Source: Pseudoalteromonas sp. S2755
GTDB lineage: Bacteria; Pseudomonadota; Gammaproteobacteria; Enterobacterales; Alteromonadaceae
Reading direction: 5' to 3'
Assembly (NCBI RefSeq): GCF_005886535.1
Contig: NZ_PNDS01000024.1
Coordinates: 1-62,771 of the forward strand
Length of the DNA stretch: 62,771 nucleotides
The position numbers and the translations under genes were made by a program. A model generated the notes under the pieces. The model was not told where the DNA came from. It did not search any database and saw nothing but the letters and a program-made list of their open reading frames with translations. Each line of letters begins with the position of its first letter. The first letter of the stretch is position 1. Of the stretch, positions 10,401 to 19,800 are shown in pieces.

Positions 10401-11873
10401 GATATTGTTCGCGTCGTTGACTTAAGGTTACTTGGGGCAGATAACCTGGCGTTTACTAGCCACTTGGCGCTATTGCAATGGGCTTCTGAACATAAAATAG
10501 GGGTAAGTTTAGTTGCTACTGGACTTTTCTCTGTGTTGGGCAATGAAGCGGTATCACCATCAAAGGCGACGATTTTAGGTGCAACTCGAGCCTTGTGTCA
10601 TGAAGTCCCTGAGTTGTTGGTACAGGTAGTTGAAGTCGCAGAGGTAGAGTCATCAACAAACAGTAAAACCTTGGTTTCAACAATACTGAAAAACTTAGCA
10701 CAGAAGAGCAGCTTAGAGATTGCTGTGCGTGGTAGAAATGCTTTTAGCTTGTCACAGCATGTAGTACCCGAGGTGGTAACAACAGCATCGGGAGCGGATA
10801 ATCCAGTTACCTTTATTACGGGGGGATTAGGAGGTGTAGCGCTTATTCTCGCGAATAAACTGGCGCAGCAAGGACATAAAATCGCGCTGTTGAGCCGCCG
10901 ATCCATACCCACTGCGCAACAATGGCCTGAACTTGCTGTTAATAACGAAGACCCAAAAAATCAGGCATTATTTACTCAGTTGAACGAGCTAAAGGCACTC
11001 GCGCCAGACCTGATGGTGTTGCAAGGGGATGTAACAGACTTGCCTACATTAACCAATGCCATAGCCGAAGCAGAAGCGCAGCTCGGTCATATCAGTCACG
11101 TTGTTCATGCAGCCGGCGTAGCCGGAGGTGGTGTGTTATCTCAGTTAAGCCCGCAGCAAGTATCTGAAACCTTAGCTGCAAAAGTAGCGGGTGCCAATAA
11201 TCTATTACAGGCATTCGCGCATCATCAACTAACGAAAATGATATTTTGCTCGTCGCTCGCCTCTGTGCTTGGCGCCTTTGGGCAAGGTGACTATTGTGCT
11301 GCAAATGCGTATCTAGATGCGCTGCCTTATCAAGCTTTACCATTCCCGGTATGCACAATCAACTGGGATGGATGGGATAACATAGGTATGGCTGCTGGGC
11401 AACAAGTGGCGAGTGGCTTGGGGCTCAATCGTGAACAAGGTGCGGCACTGTTTATGCAAGCCATCTCTGTTGACTTGCCACATCTCTACGCTGCAGCCAT
11501 GAACTGGGCACAACGAGAAGCTAAGTTGCAAGAGTTACTCACTGCAGCAGCGATTGCCAATCCTAGCACTAACAGCGTGCAACAAGGAAAATCTCGTCCT
11601 GTTATGGATGTTGAATTTGAAGCGCCAGAAAGTGAGCTTGAACAACGTCTTGCAACACTATGGAGTGAGTCACTTGGCTATAGTGAAGTGGGTATTTTTG
11701 ATAGCTTCTTTACACTAGGTGGTGATTCGCTTATTGCAATACAAATGATAGCGAAGGCTAAACAGGCTTTCGCTGTTGAGATAGCTCCAGCTGCATTTTT
11801 TGAAGACCCAACTATCGATAACCTAGCGTTTCTTATTGAAGAAGCGCTGCTCGCAGAGATAGAAAATCAATAA
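7482..11873 (+). CDS. Type I PKS module: KS-AT-KR-ACP
   Basis: This is a 1463-residue single extension module. The ketosynthase (~1-430) has catalytic Cys179 in TACSTS, the HGTGT histidine (~315) and the KANIGH histidine. The acyltransferase (~515-830) has GHSIGE with Ser620 and a HAFH motif at 716-719, which indicates malonyl-CoA. The ketoreductase (~1100-1290) has a TGGLGG nucleotide-binding loop and a SSLAS...GDYCAANAYLDA catalytic segment; it lacks the LDD motif of B-type reductases. The carrier domain has Ser1416 in LGGDS. There is no dehydratase, enoylreductase or methyltransferase. The module would add one malonate to the amino acid from NRPS 1 and reduce the ketone, giving a gamma-amino-beta-hydroxy (statine-like) acid. 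If the amino acid is Lys, the product is 4,8-diamino-3-hydroxyoctanoate. It is probably translationally coupled to NRPS 1. Confidence 0.94.
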   Translation: MTEQTFNPLDIAVVGMAGRFPDADNVEALWQNVRNGHCAIETLTEEQLTAAGVSEAQRSHPDYVNASIPFANKAQFDAEFFGYTPKEATQLDPQQRLFLQTCWHALEHAGLPASGQFTGVFAGCGVPAYLLKHLLPQQQDSDITSLLALTNGNEKDALATRISYELDLTGPAVTVQTACSTSLVAVHMACRALQNYECDAALAGGVWLNLLDEQGYLAPAGGSLSTSGKLSAFSEHADGILIGSGTAAVVLKRVEEAIEDGDHILAVIKGSAINNDGRDKVGYTAPSVTGQANAIRAALEFADVEPRSIGYIESHGTGTKLGDPIEVAALSQVYQHTEKQYCALGSIKANIGHLDSAAGVTGLIKAIQALRHKEIPPSIHSSPQNSKIDFENSPFYLPKHAQTWDCDGPRRAAVSSLGMGGTNAHVILEEYLPATSEIESAPAPWHILPLSAANTASLAKQRQQLAEVITQNPQQLTLIAAQLQHKKRRLPANQAIVAKDEAQAIELLNREYADEIVKKAERIGLLFSGQGSQYVTMAQPLYRHVIEFKTHFDDVLARFPSKLRAELEAIFFPSDEQILAANQLLNQTRVTQPALFVVAYAMAKCYQAHGVQVHAMLGHSIGEYVAACLAEVMSVDDAIHLVVARGEALQQMAEGAMLSVMADADTIAPFLNAELDIAAYNSPQNTVVAGTKAAIKMLQGELKEKQVSCTRLHVSHAFHSHLTEPVLAVFAQAFAKVELKAPKIPFVSNITGEWITDSQASSVQYWLDHIRQPVDFAKGIQTLAQTCQVLIEAGPGDTLQKLSSQNLGEKALVLHSIAHVRDLKYSVPPFAKTLATLWQCGQHVDWHKVTKYPHGQKMLAPEYAFANTSFWQAAQGNHDAVIDAQVSEPELLAPVWQQAMQNLAPSAPLSGQRWLVVCDDSPLCEALLEALNVEQVSILQLWHGNDFDQQQAQVYRGNTQQIETFETIMSQSGDIVRVVDLRLLGADNLAFTSHLALLQWASEHKIGVSLVATGLFSVLGNEAVSPSKATILGATRALCHEVPELLVQVVEVAEVESSTNSKTLVSTILKNLAQKSSLEIAVRGRNAFSLSQHVVPEVVTTASGADNPVTFITGGLGGVALILANKLAQQGHKIALLSRRSIPTAQQWPELAVNNEDPKNQALFTQLNELKALAPDLMVLQGDVTDLPTLTNAIAEAEAQLGHISHVVHAAGVAGGGVLSQLSPQQVSETLAAKVAGANNLLQAFAHHQLTKMIFCSSLASVLGAFGQGDYCAANAYLDALPYQALPFPVCTINWDGWDNIGMAAGQQVASGLGLNREQGAALFMQAISVDLPHLYAAAMNWAQREAKLQELLTAAAIANPSTNSVQQGKSRPVMDVEFEAPESELEQRLATLWSESLGYSEVGIFDSFFTLGGDSLIAIQMIAKAKQAFAVEIAPAAFFEDPTIDNLAFLIEEALLAEIENQ

Positions 11874-11875
11874 CT

Positions 11876-11902
11876 AAAACGGGTGGCTATCACCCGTTTT
11901 TT
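11876..11902 (+). terminator. Rho-independent terminator after the PKS gene
   Basis: A 10-bp perfect stem (AAAACGGGTG with CACCCGTTTT) closes a 5-nt loop and is followed by T residues. It begins 3 nt after the PKS stop codon and closes the mbtH-NRPS-PKS transcript. Confidence 0.9.
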
Positions 11903-11997
11903 GTATTTACTTCACCTGTTACTTAAGTCCGCCTTACTTACCCTATTCGTCAATGAATGATTTGATTTTTAAACAGTACTTATTAAAAAGGATAATT

Positions 11998-14418
11998 ATG
12001 AATTCCAATATGCTGCTCATCCCTTTGTTGTTATTTGGCCCATTGGCCTGTCAGGCTGATCATTCGGCAGCGCAAAGTAATATAAAACACACTTCAAAAC
12101 TGAAAGCCAAAATCACTCGAACCGAATTTGGTATTGCCCATGTTAGAGCCAGCAACTTACGTTCATTAGCTTTTGGTTCTGGGTATGCTCAAGCGCAAGA
12201 CCATGGCTGTGTGCTTGCCGATAGCTATCTAAGAGTTCGAGGAGAGCGTGCTAAGTATTTTGGGCCTGATCACTATCAAGCTGGTGATAACCGTCATGTA
12301 ATGTCTGATTATCTATATAAAATTGCTGATATTTATGGGCAGGCTAAGCTCGCTTTTCCGACGTTATCCAAAGATACTCAAGCTGCTGCAGAAGGGTTTG
12401 CTGCCGGCTTTAATTTGTATCTCACCGAAGTGCAACAAGGTAAGGCAAGGTTAGAACCAACTTGCCAAGGTGAAAGCTGGGTAAAGCCCATAACGGCTGT
12501 TGATGTACTTGCTAACATTGCCGCTGCGGGAAGCGGCGCGAGTCTTGGTCAGTTTGCTACCGCAATTTTACAAGCACACCCAGAGCAAGGTAATGCTTGG
12601 CTGCCCAGTGCATCAGAACCTCTAAAGCTAACCTCGCCGTTAGCTGCAGTCCCTGACGGCGACAAGCTTATGACACAAGGCTCAAATGCTTGGGCTATCG
12701 GTGCCGATTTTAGTGATGATGGTAAAGGGATATTAATGGCAAATCCGCATTTTCCCATGACAGGACAGATGCGTTTTTGGGCCTATCACGCCAATATCCC
12801 TGGCGAACTCGATGTGATGGGAGCATCATTGCTGGGCTTTCCGGCGGTAGTGAATATTGGCTTCAATCATAATATTGCATGGAGCCATACTTACTCAGCA
12901 TCGACACAAAGTGTGATTTACCGTTTAACATTGGATAGCGCAACCCCACTTGGCTATGTGCTAGATGGTAAATCTAAACGGATTGCGGAAAAGGACATCG
13001 TTGTTGAGGTATTGAGTGCATCGGGTGAGATGCAATCTTTACATAAGCCCGTATATAAGGCTGAGGGCGGGATGCTGATTGAAATCCCAGGTGTATTAGA
13101 TTGGACAGAACAGCACGCGTATATTTTAAAAAATACGAACTTAGATAATTTTGCTGCAATCGATCATTGGCTTGCGATAAATAAAGCGCAAACTTTGCAG
13201 GAATTTCAACAAAGCTTTAAAGATCATAATGGCTTAATGTTCAATAACGCGATTTATACAGATAAAGATGGACACGCATTTTATATTGATGCTGCCAATG
13301 TACCGCATTTATCATCAACAGCGCTTCGCTATTTGAATGAGAATATACAGGCAAAACAGTATTTTGAAAAATTTAGAGTGCCAGTGCTACCCGGTGATGA
13401 TTCCGCTTATTATTATCAACAAAGTGTACCGTACGCAGAAAAGCCTAAGCTTGCACGTAAGGACTATGTGCAAAATGCCAATGATTCATATTGGCTTGCA
13501 AATGCCAGTGCCCCTATTGCCGAAGCTTCCCCTCTTTATGGTCAGCACAGGGTTTTACAAAGCCGTAGAACGAGATATTCTTTGGCGCAAATAAGTCATC
13601 CAATTGGTGACGAGCAAAAGTTTGATGCGGATGAAGTCACCGCAATTCTGTTAGCCAATACCGCACAAATCAAGCCGATCATTGATACTGTCATTGCAGC
13701 GTGCGAGCAAAGCTGGCAAACCAAAGAGGTTACAGTCAATGGTCAAATTTTTGCACTAGCCCCGACATGCCAAGCTCTTAAAAAGTGGGACGGGCGTTTT
13801 GAGCAGTCTTCATTGGCTGCACACTTGGTGAGAGAATTTGTCGCAAGAGTCAATGACCGAGAAGACTTCGAGGTTAGTTTCAACCCGCAGGATCCAGTAA
13901 ATACCCCACGAAATATCCGTATCAATGAAGCGCTTTTCAAAGAACTAGCCATTGCTGGAGAAATTATTCGCCATGCAGGCTTTGCACTGGATGCGCCGCT
14001 TGGTGATATACAGTTTTTTGAACAGCACGGGAAGCGCTTTGCTTGGCAGGGAAATATGAATGTTGAAGGTGGACTTAACGTGTTCGCTACGCAAAATCGC
14101 CTCGATCAAACGACATTTGCTCCGATTGTAACGGCGTCAGTGATGACACCGTATAACGATAGGCCGTTGTGGAGTGGGTTATCGCAACGAGGCTATGAGT
14201 TGCACTTTGGTTCAAGTTGGATGATGGTTGTTGACTTCGATGAGTCAGGGGTGAAGGCAAAAGGCTTGTTAACTTATTCTCAATCACAGCATCCAAACTC
14301 GCTCAATGCGAATGATCAAACACAATACTATAGTGAGCAAAATAAACTGGTAGCACTACCTTTTCGCAAAGCTGAAGTTGCGGCAAAACACGTTTCTACG
14401 CAAATCATAAAACAGTGA
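11998..14418 (+). CDS. PvdQ-like acylase (penicillin acylase/Ntn-hydrolase family)
   Basis: The 806-residue precursor belongs to the penicillin amidase family, whose members are exported and self-cleave into alpha and beta chains. The N-terminus is a short secretion signal (LLIPLLLFGPLACQA). The nucleophile is the Ser in GSNAWAIG (about residue 229), the first residue of the beta chain after autoprocessing. Downstream family motifs include ANPHFP and NIGFNHNIAWSHTYS. The start at 11998 is preceded by AAGGA at good spacing, whereas the in-frame ATG at 11953 has no ribosome site. PvdQ removes the fatty acid from the pyoverdine precursor in the periplasm. Next to a FAAL-initiated NRPS and a PvdE-like exporter, the same role is likely here. 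Quorum-signal acylase activity is an alternative. No IS box is visible in the ~95 bp upstream, so its promoter is unclear. Confidence 0.87.
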   Translation: MNSNMLLIPLLLFGPLACQADHSAAQSNIKHTSKLKAKITRTEFGIAHVRASNLRSLAFGSGYAQAQDHGCVLADSYLRVRGERAKYFGPDHYQAGDNRHVMSDYLYKIADIYGQAKLAFPTLSKDTQAAAEGFAAGFNLYLTEVQQGKARLEPTCQGESWVKPITAVDVLANIAAAGSGASLGQFATAILQAHPEQGNAWLPSASEPLKLTSPLAAVPDGDKLMTQGSNAWAIGADFSDDGKGILMANPHFPMTGQMRFWAYHANIPGELDVMGASLLGFPAVVNIGFNHNIAWSHTYSASTQSVIYRLTLDSATPLGYVLDGKSKRIAEKDIVVEVLSASGEMQSLHKPVYKAEGGMLIEIPGVLDWTEQHAYILKNTNLDNFAAIDHWLAINKAQTLQEFQQSFKDHNGLMFNNAIYTDKDGHAFYIDAANVPHLSSTALRYLNENIQAKQYFEKFRVPVLPGDDSAYYYQQSVPYAEKPKLARKDYVQNANDSYWLANASAPIAEASPLYGQHRVLQSRRTRYSLAQISHPIGDEQKFDADEVTAILLANTAQIKPIIDTVIAACEQSWQTKEVTVNGQIFALAPTCQALKKWDGRFEQSSLAAHLVREFVARVNDREDFEVSFNPQDPVNTPRNIRINEALFKELAIAGEIIRHAGFALDAPLGDIQFFEQHGKRFAWQGNMNVEGGLNVFATQNRLDQTTFAPIVTASVMTPYNDRPLWSGLSQRGYELHFGSSWMMVVDFDESGVKAKGLLTYSQSQHPNSLNANDQTQYYSEQNKLVALPFRKAEVAAKHVSTQIIKQ

Positions 14419-14433
14419 TAATACACTGAACAT

Positions 14434-14459
14434 AAAAAGGGGCTTTGCAGCCCCTTTTT
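14434..14459. terminator. Bidirectional terminator between acylase and receptor genes
   Basis: An 11-bp perfect stem (AAAAAGGGGCT with AGCCCCTTTTT) with a 4-nt loop and A/T runs on both sides can serve both of the convergent genes. Confidence 0.9.
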
Positions 14460-14485
14460 ATGATTCAAGATTAAGCGAATTGCTA

Positions 14486-16663
14486 TTAGAAGCGATACTT
14501 CATGCTTAAGTTATATGCACGAGGTTCACTATACTTTTTAGGAACGAATCCATACGTATCGTAAAACGTTTCATCCGTGAGGTTGCTGACACTCAATTTA
14601 AAGCTTAACTGCTTTGAATGATCGTACTTGATATGAGCATTTACTAGCGTTTGACTTTCTTGCTCTGCGCGTACTGCCCCGCGACGACCACCTGCTGGGA
14701 GGCCAAGATCAACACCAGGCACACTTAAAATATCTACTTTTCGGTCTGTATCCCATGTTGCATTTAAGCCGAAGCTCCACGCTTCATAGGTATATTTAGT
14801 GCTAACATTAAGCGTTTGTCTTGGTGCGTATAAGTTGATGTCTTCACCATTCTCATCAACTACATCAAAGTCACTGTAGCCAACATTAACCTGCCAATCT
14901 TCTGTAATGTTGGCATCTAATTCGATTTCAAAGCCATCCGCTTCGGCACCATCTACCGGGCGATATCTTGCAGGTCGCTGATCGGCATATTCCGGAATAA
15001 CAACGCCAAAGTCTTCCTTCAAGCTGTCAAAGTAAGCCATGTTTAAGCGTAAGCGGTTATCAATTAAGTTGGCTTTAAACCCGACTTCGACATTACGCGC
15101 AGTAATAGGAGTGAGTTGCTTTAAGTTGACGTCGACTTTGTCTAGCTGAGGCTCATACGCATCGGTATAGCTCACATACGTACTGACCTGTTCATTGATG
15201 TCATAGACGAGGCCTAGGTATAAGCTTTCCCCAGTTTCGTCACCCTTATCGCTAGAGAATCCACTCCAAGCGAAATCTCGCTCATTGGTGCGCTCGTAAT
15301 CGAAAAACTTGATACCCGCAATGGCATGTAAATCATCGGTTAGCACGAGCTTACTACTAATCGCTAAGCTTTGCTCTTTAGTTGTCTTATCCCAATAACC
15401 AATAAACTGCTTGTCCGTAGCGGTTAAATGTGATGCTGGATGAAGGTTATTATTGATGGATTGCAGCGGATAGAAGATAGTTCGGGTATTTTCATCTAAC
15501 TCTTCATAACGATCATCCGTAGACTCAAAGTCAGCGTTTAGATAAGTTACATTCACTTGATGAGCGCGGTCAAACAGCTCAAATCGGCCAACCAAGCCTA
15601 AAATAAAGTTGGTACCATCAACGGTTTCAACCCAACGGCGATCACCACCTTGCAAACCAAGTCCGGTTTCTTTATCTGGATTACCACTGAAATAGGTCAT
15701 AGTAATGTCAGCTTCCGTTTTGCTGTACTGTGCACCAAAGTTCAGTTCCCAATCTAAGTTGATTTGATGAGAAAGCTTGAAGTGATAACTTTGATGGGTA
15801 TTACCATTGTAACTATCCGGGGAAGAGAGGTTGGTTTTTTTATCTACCTCAACAGAAGAACCATCAGAATAAAAAATTGGCAGTCCCCATGGTGATAGTT
15901 TTAGCTCATTATCTTGATAGTGCACGGTAAATGACGCTTCGGTATCTTCAGAAAAGTAATGGTGCAGCTGAGTGTAAGCAACGATTTTATTGCTGTTCTC
16001 TTTGTCTACGTAACTATCTTTGTCTTCATACGCGAGAATAATACGGCCTGCGAGCGCTTTATCATCGCTAAGAGCACCTGTGGCATCAACGTGTGTGCGA
16101 ACTTTATTCCAAGAACCAAATTCCGCACCCACTTCAACAAAGCCATCGCGATCCGGTTGTTTGGTAATAACATTTAATGTCGCTGAGGGTTGTCCTGCTC
16201 CCGCCATTAAGCCAGCTGCACCTCTGAGTACTTCAACGCGATCATAGACTATGGTATCAAGACGACTTTCCTGGGGACCTGCGATAGAAGTCGGTAGGCC
16301 GTCTTTAACAAGTGCATTAATTAGATAGCCGCGAGAAGTAAACTCGGTATTGTCACCGGCTCCAAACTTATAACGAGAGATACCCGTTGTTTGAACCAGC
16401 ACATCTTCCAAATCGTCTAGTTCAAAGTCATCCATGTACTGGTGACTTAGCACAGTAACAGACTGAGGTGTTTCCTTGATACTAAGATCTAGGCCAGTGG
16501 GGCCTGAATTACGTTTAATGGGCTGGCCCACAACATCGATCCGCTCAATGTTGTTACTGTTTTTTTCAGTGTTGGCCTGAGCGTTTGGAGAGAAGTATAC
16601 CAGTGACAGCATGAGCGTTAATGCTGTTGATTGATGAGCTTTGCTTCGCATGGGTTTTTCCAT
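14486..16663 (-). CDS. TonB-dependent siderophore receptor 1
   Basis: The protein is about 725 residues from the chosen start, with a Sec signal peptide ending near FSPNAQA. The plug domain contains the usual siderophore-receptor segments: KETPQSVTV, then RGYL, then VEVLRGAAGLMAGAGQPSA, then NVITK. The beta-barrel ends in an aromatic C-terminus (MKYRF), as outer-membrane proteins do. There is no N-terminal secretin/TonB signalling domain. It should import a ferric siderophore, very likely the product of this cluster, using TonB energy. A longer in-frame reading begins at 16756, but the signal-peptide-like region starts at ATG 16663 or 16651. An exact IS box lies upstream. The family is certain; the ligand is inferred. 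Confidence 0.92.
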   Translation of the reverse strand: MEKPMRSKAHQSTALTLMLSLVYFSPNAQANTEKNSNNIERIDVVGQPIKRNSGPTGLDLSIKETPQSVTVLSHQYMDDFELDDLEDVLVQTTGISRYKFGAGDNTEFTSRGYLINALVKDGLPTSIAGPQESRLDTIVYDRVEVLRGAAGLMAGAGQPSATLNVITKQPDRDGFVEVGAEFGSWNKVRTHVDATGALSDDKALAGRIILAYEDKDSYVDKENSNKIVAYTQLHHYFSEDTEASFTVHYQDNELKLSPWGLPIFYSDGSSVEVDKKTNLSSPDSYNGNTHQSYHFKLSHQINLDWELNFGAQYSKTEADITMTYFSGNPDKETGLGLQGGDRRWVETVDGTNFILGLVGRFELFDRAHQVNVTYLNADFESTDDRYEELDENTRTIFYPLQSINNNLHPASHLTATDKQFIGYWDKTTKEQSLAISSKLVLTDDLHAIAGIKFFDYERTNERDFAWSGFSSDKGDETGESLYLGLVYDINEQVSTYVSYTDAYEPQLDKVDVNLKQLTPITARNVEVGFKANLIDNRLRLNMAYFDSLKEDFGVVIPEYADQRPARYRPVDGAEADGFEIELDANITEDWQVNVGYSDFDVVDENGEDINLYAPRQTLNVSTKYTYEAWSFGLNATWDTDRKVDILSVPGVDLGLPAGGRRGAVRAEQESQTLVNAHIKYDHSKQLSFKLSVSNLTDETFYDTYGFVPKKYSEPRAYNLSMKYRF

Positions 16664-16718
16664 TCCTGATTTTGTTATTTTGGCAATAATTGAGCGCACT
16701 GAGTGCGCTTCCCCAAGG

Positions 16719-16742
16719 ACGAAAAGTGGAAACAAAAATTTA
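16719..16742 (-). promoter_or_regulatory. IS box of TonB-dependent receptor 1
   Basis: On the minus strand, CTAAAT is followed after exactly 16 nt by CGT, matching the PvdS-type promoter pattern. The box lies about 55 bp upstream of the receptor start and points toward it. Confidence 0.75.
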
Positions 16743-16743
16743 G

Positions 16744-16768
16744 TAAAAGGAATCATTTTTATTTGCGA
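16744..16768 (+). promoter_or_regulatory. Weak candidate IS box for NRPS 2
   Basis: GTAAAA-N17-CGA faces the second NRPS gene and abuts the divergent receptor box. It has one mismatch in each half and 17-nt spacing, so it is only a candidate. No better match lies in this 180-bp divergent region. Confidence 0.3.
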
Positions 16769-16845
16769 CTGTTTTTTTCATTTTTTCACTCGTCTACTTG
16801 CCAAGTAAAAGTGGCAGTTGCATTGTCCTAAATTGGAGACCGAAA

Positions 16846-19800
16846 GTGGAAGCACCAACGAGAAAACGCCAACGAAAAGCTAGGCTACACTCGACATCAG
16901 CCCAACAGCTAAATGACTTGATAAAACAAAGGGCAAATACAACTCAAATGAGTTTACTGAGCCGCACTGAATTGCAGGCTAAAGCACCGTTAACAGCCGC
17001 ACAGCAAAGGCTTTGGTATGCCTGGAAAATAGCACCAGAAGATAAAGCTTATAATTTGGCGGGCTCTTTGTATTTCGATGGACAGTTAGATGCTGAGTTG
17101 GTGAAGCAGAGCTTTTTGGTACTGCAGGCTCGCCATGGTGCATTACAAATCCAATTTACAGAAACGCTTGAAGGTGTTTTTCAGCAGCAAAACCCTCAAC
17201 TGACGTTTGAATTTGTTGCGCTGTCGCAAGCGCAATCAAGCCAAGACTTGATCACTGAGGCGCATACGCAAGCAATGCGGCCATTCGACTTGTTGTCGGA
17301 CCCGTTACTACGTGTGGTATTGAGCACACAAGATAGGCGTTGCGAACTGTTAATTGTAATGCACCATATCATTACCGACGGTACTTCAATGCAAATCTTG
17401 TTTGATGAGTTTATAGATGTGTATCAATTGATTGCCCTTAACAAGGAGCCGTCTACTGAGAAAAAAGTCGACTATATTGACTATGCTTTGTGGCAATCCA
17501 AGCAAGAAAATAGCGCGAAGCTCGAACAGCAAAAACATAACTGGGTAGCACGGCTACCGAAGGGGATAGAAGCAATCACCTTACCGGCAACGGAGTCAGC
17601 AAGGCGATTAGACACCTATACAATGGCGACGCATAGTATTACTTTATCAGAAAGCGTGGCTGAGACGGTTAGCGCAGCAGCAGAGCGCTTTGGTACGACG
17701 CCTTATCTTGTGATGCTTACAGTCTTCCAAATGACATTACAACGTTATAGTGGTCAACAGGATGTGTTAGTCGGCGTGCCCGTTGCAAACCGACATTTAG
17801 CCGAAACTTTGGGTGTGATCGGGTTTTTTGTCAATACTCAAGTCAGTGCCCTACAAATTGAAGATAGCGATAGCTTTGCGACACTGATAGCGCAAGCAAA
17901 AGATCATCATCACTTCGCGCAATCTAATCAAGATTTACCATTTGAACAGCTTATCGACGCGCTAGCCGTTGAGCGAGTCAATGGCACACATCCGCTCTTT
18001 CAGGTGATGTTTAACTATTTACGTCGTGATAAACAAAGTGCCAAAAAGCTAAATAATATTGCGTTAACCCATACTCAAGCGCATCGCTTTACTATGCCGT
18101 TTGATTTGCACTTAGACATTATTGATATTCAAGATGAAGGCGTTCAGTGCCACTTTTATTACGCTAAGGAGCTATATCAAGCGGGTTTTATCGCGCAATT
18201 GCAAACTGCATTTTTGTCTGCGCTTACTCACCTTAGTGCATTAGCTGCGGTGCCCGTGACACAGGCAAGTTTATGGCAAGGTGATGTTGTGAGTCGATTG
18301 CCAAGTGGTCCGCGTGTTCAAGCGCCAGATGATTTGCTTATTCAGCTACAGCGATTTGGCCATCGGCAGCCAGAAGCGATAGCGGTTTCAGGTGCATCTG
18401 GGGCACTCACCTACAAAGAACTGGTACAACATAGTGATAAAGTTGCTGCAATACTGCAAGCGCAAGGCCTCAAGCCACAAAGCTTAATTGGGCTGAGAAT
18501 GTCTCGTGATATCGCATCATTAGTGTGTATTTTTGGTATCTTAAAAGCAGGAATGGCGTACGTCCCCATTGATGCTTCATTGCCTATATCACGACAGCAG
18601 TATCTTGTTGAGAATAGTCAACTTGCACTGGTGGTGAGCGACGTTGAAGCCATACCAGAGATAAGCTGTGAGCAAGTGAGTTATCGGCAACTAATGACTA
18701 AATCGCTCACAGGTACGGTGTTGTCATCACGTCATGGTAAACAACTTGCTTACGTGCTCTATACATCGGGTTCTACGGGATTACCAAAAGGAGTAGCTGT
18801 CACCTTAGCGGGATTAAATAACTACTTAGCGGACGCAAGCTCGCGTTATATGCATGACTGTCAGCGTGCGGTAGTGAGCTCGACCTTGTCTTTTGATGCA
18901 ACGATCACGAGCTTACTGGTGCCTATCTACGCGGGTAAAAGCGTGCAGATGATAAATCAAGATGACGCATTGCTAAATCATGTTGCGGATAGTATTCAAC
19001 AAGCAACTGAAGATACCTTATTTAAACTCACACCTGCACACCTTGATGGTCTATTAAGCCTTGGCCGTGACATCGTTTCGTCGTGCCATCATTGTTTTGT
19101 TATAGGTGGTGATAAGTTGATGTCTGGTACTGTGAGTAAGCTTCGCCGACAGCTAATCAATAGCCGATTCATTAATGAGTATGGTCCGACAGAAACGGTG
19201 GTAGGGTGCTCCGCATATACAGTGACGCCAAAGTCGTGTACCGACTATACCGTTCAGCCTATCTCCAATGCGCTAAACAATACCGAGCTCTTTGTGCTGG
19301 ACGAATACTTAAATCATTGTCCTGCCAACGCGGTTGGTGAGCTTTACATTGCCGGAGCAGGGCTTGCTCAAGGTTATGTTGGACGTGCTGATTTGACCGC
19401 TGAACGCTTTATTGCGAACCCATTTAGCGATGATGGCAGCCGTTTATATCGCACAGGAGATATCGTGCGCTACGAAGCGGATGGGACTTTGCTGTATCTT
19501 GGGCGCAGTGACAGTCAGGTTAAAATTCGCGGTTATCGTATAGAGCTTGCGGAAATAGAAGCGCAGCTTTGCGCGTTGCAAAACATCGATGAAGCAACCG
19601 TAATAGTTGATGAAAGCGTAAACTCCTCACGCATTATCGGGTACGTTGTGGCCAGTAAAATTAACGAGCAGGAAGTACTTTCTCAATTAGCAAAGCAGCT
19701 ACCTCAATACATGTTGCCATCCACCATTATTGCTTTAGAGTGCTTACCACTTACTGTAAATGGCAAAGTCGATAAAGCGGCATTACCGAAAGTGGATCTT

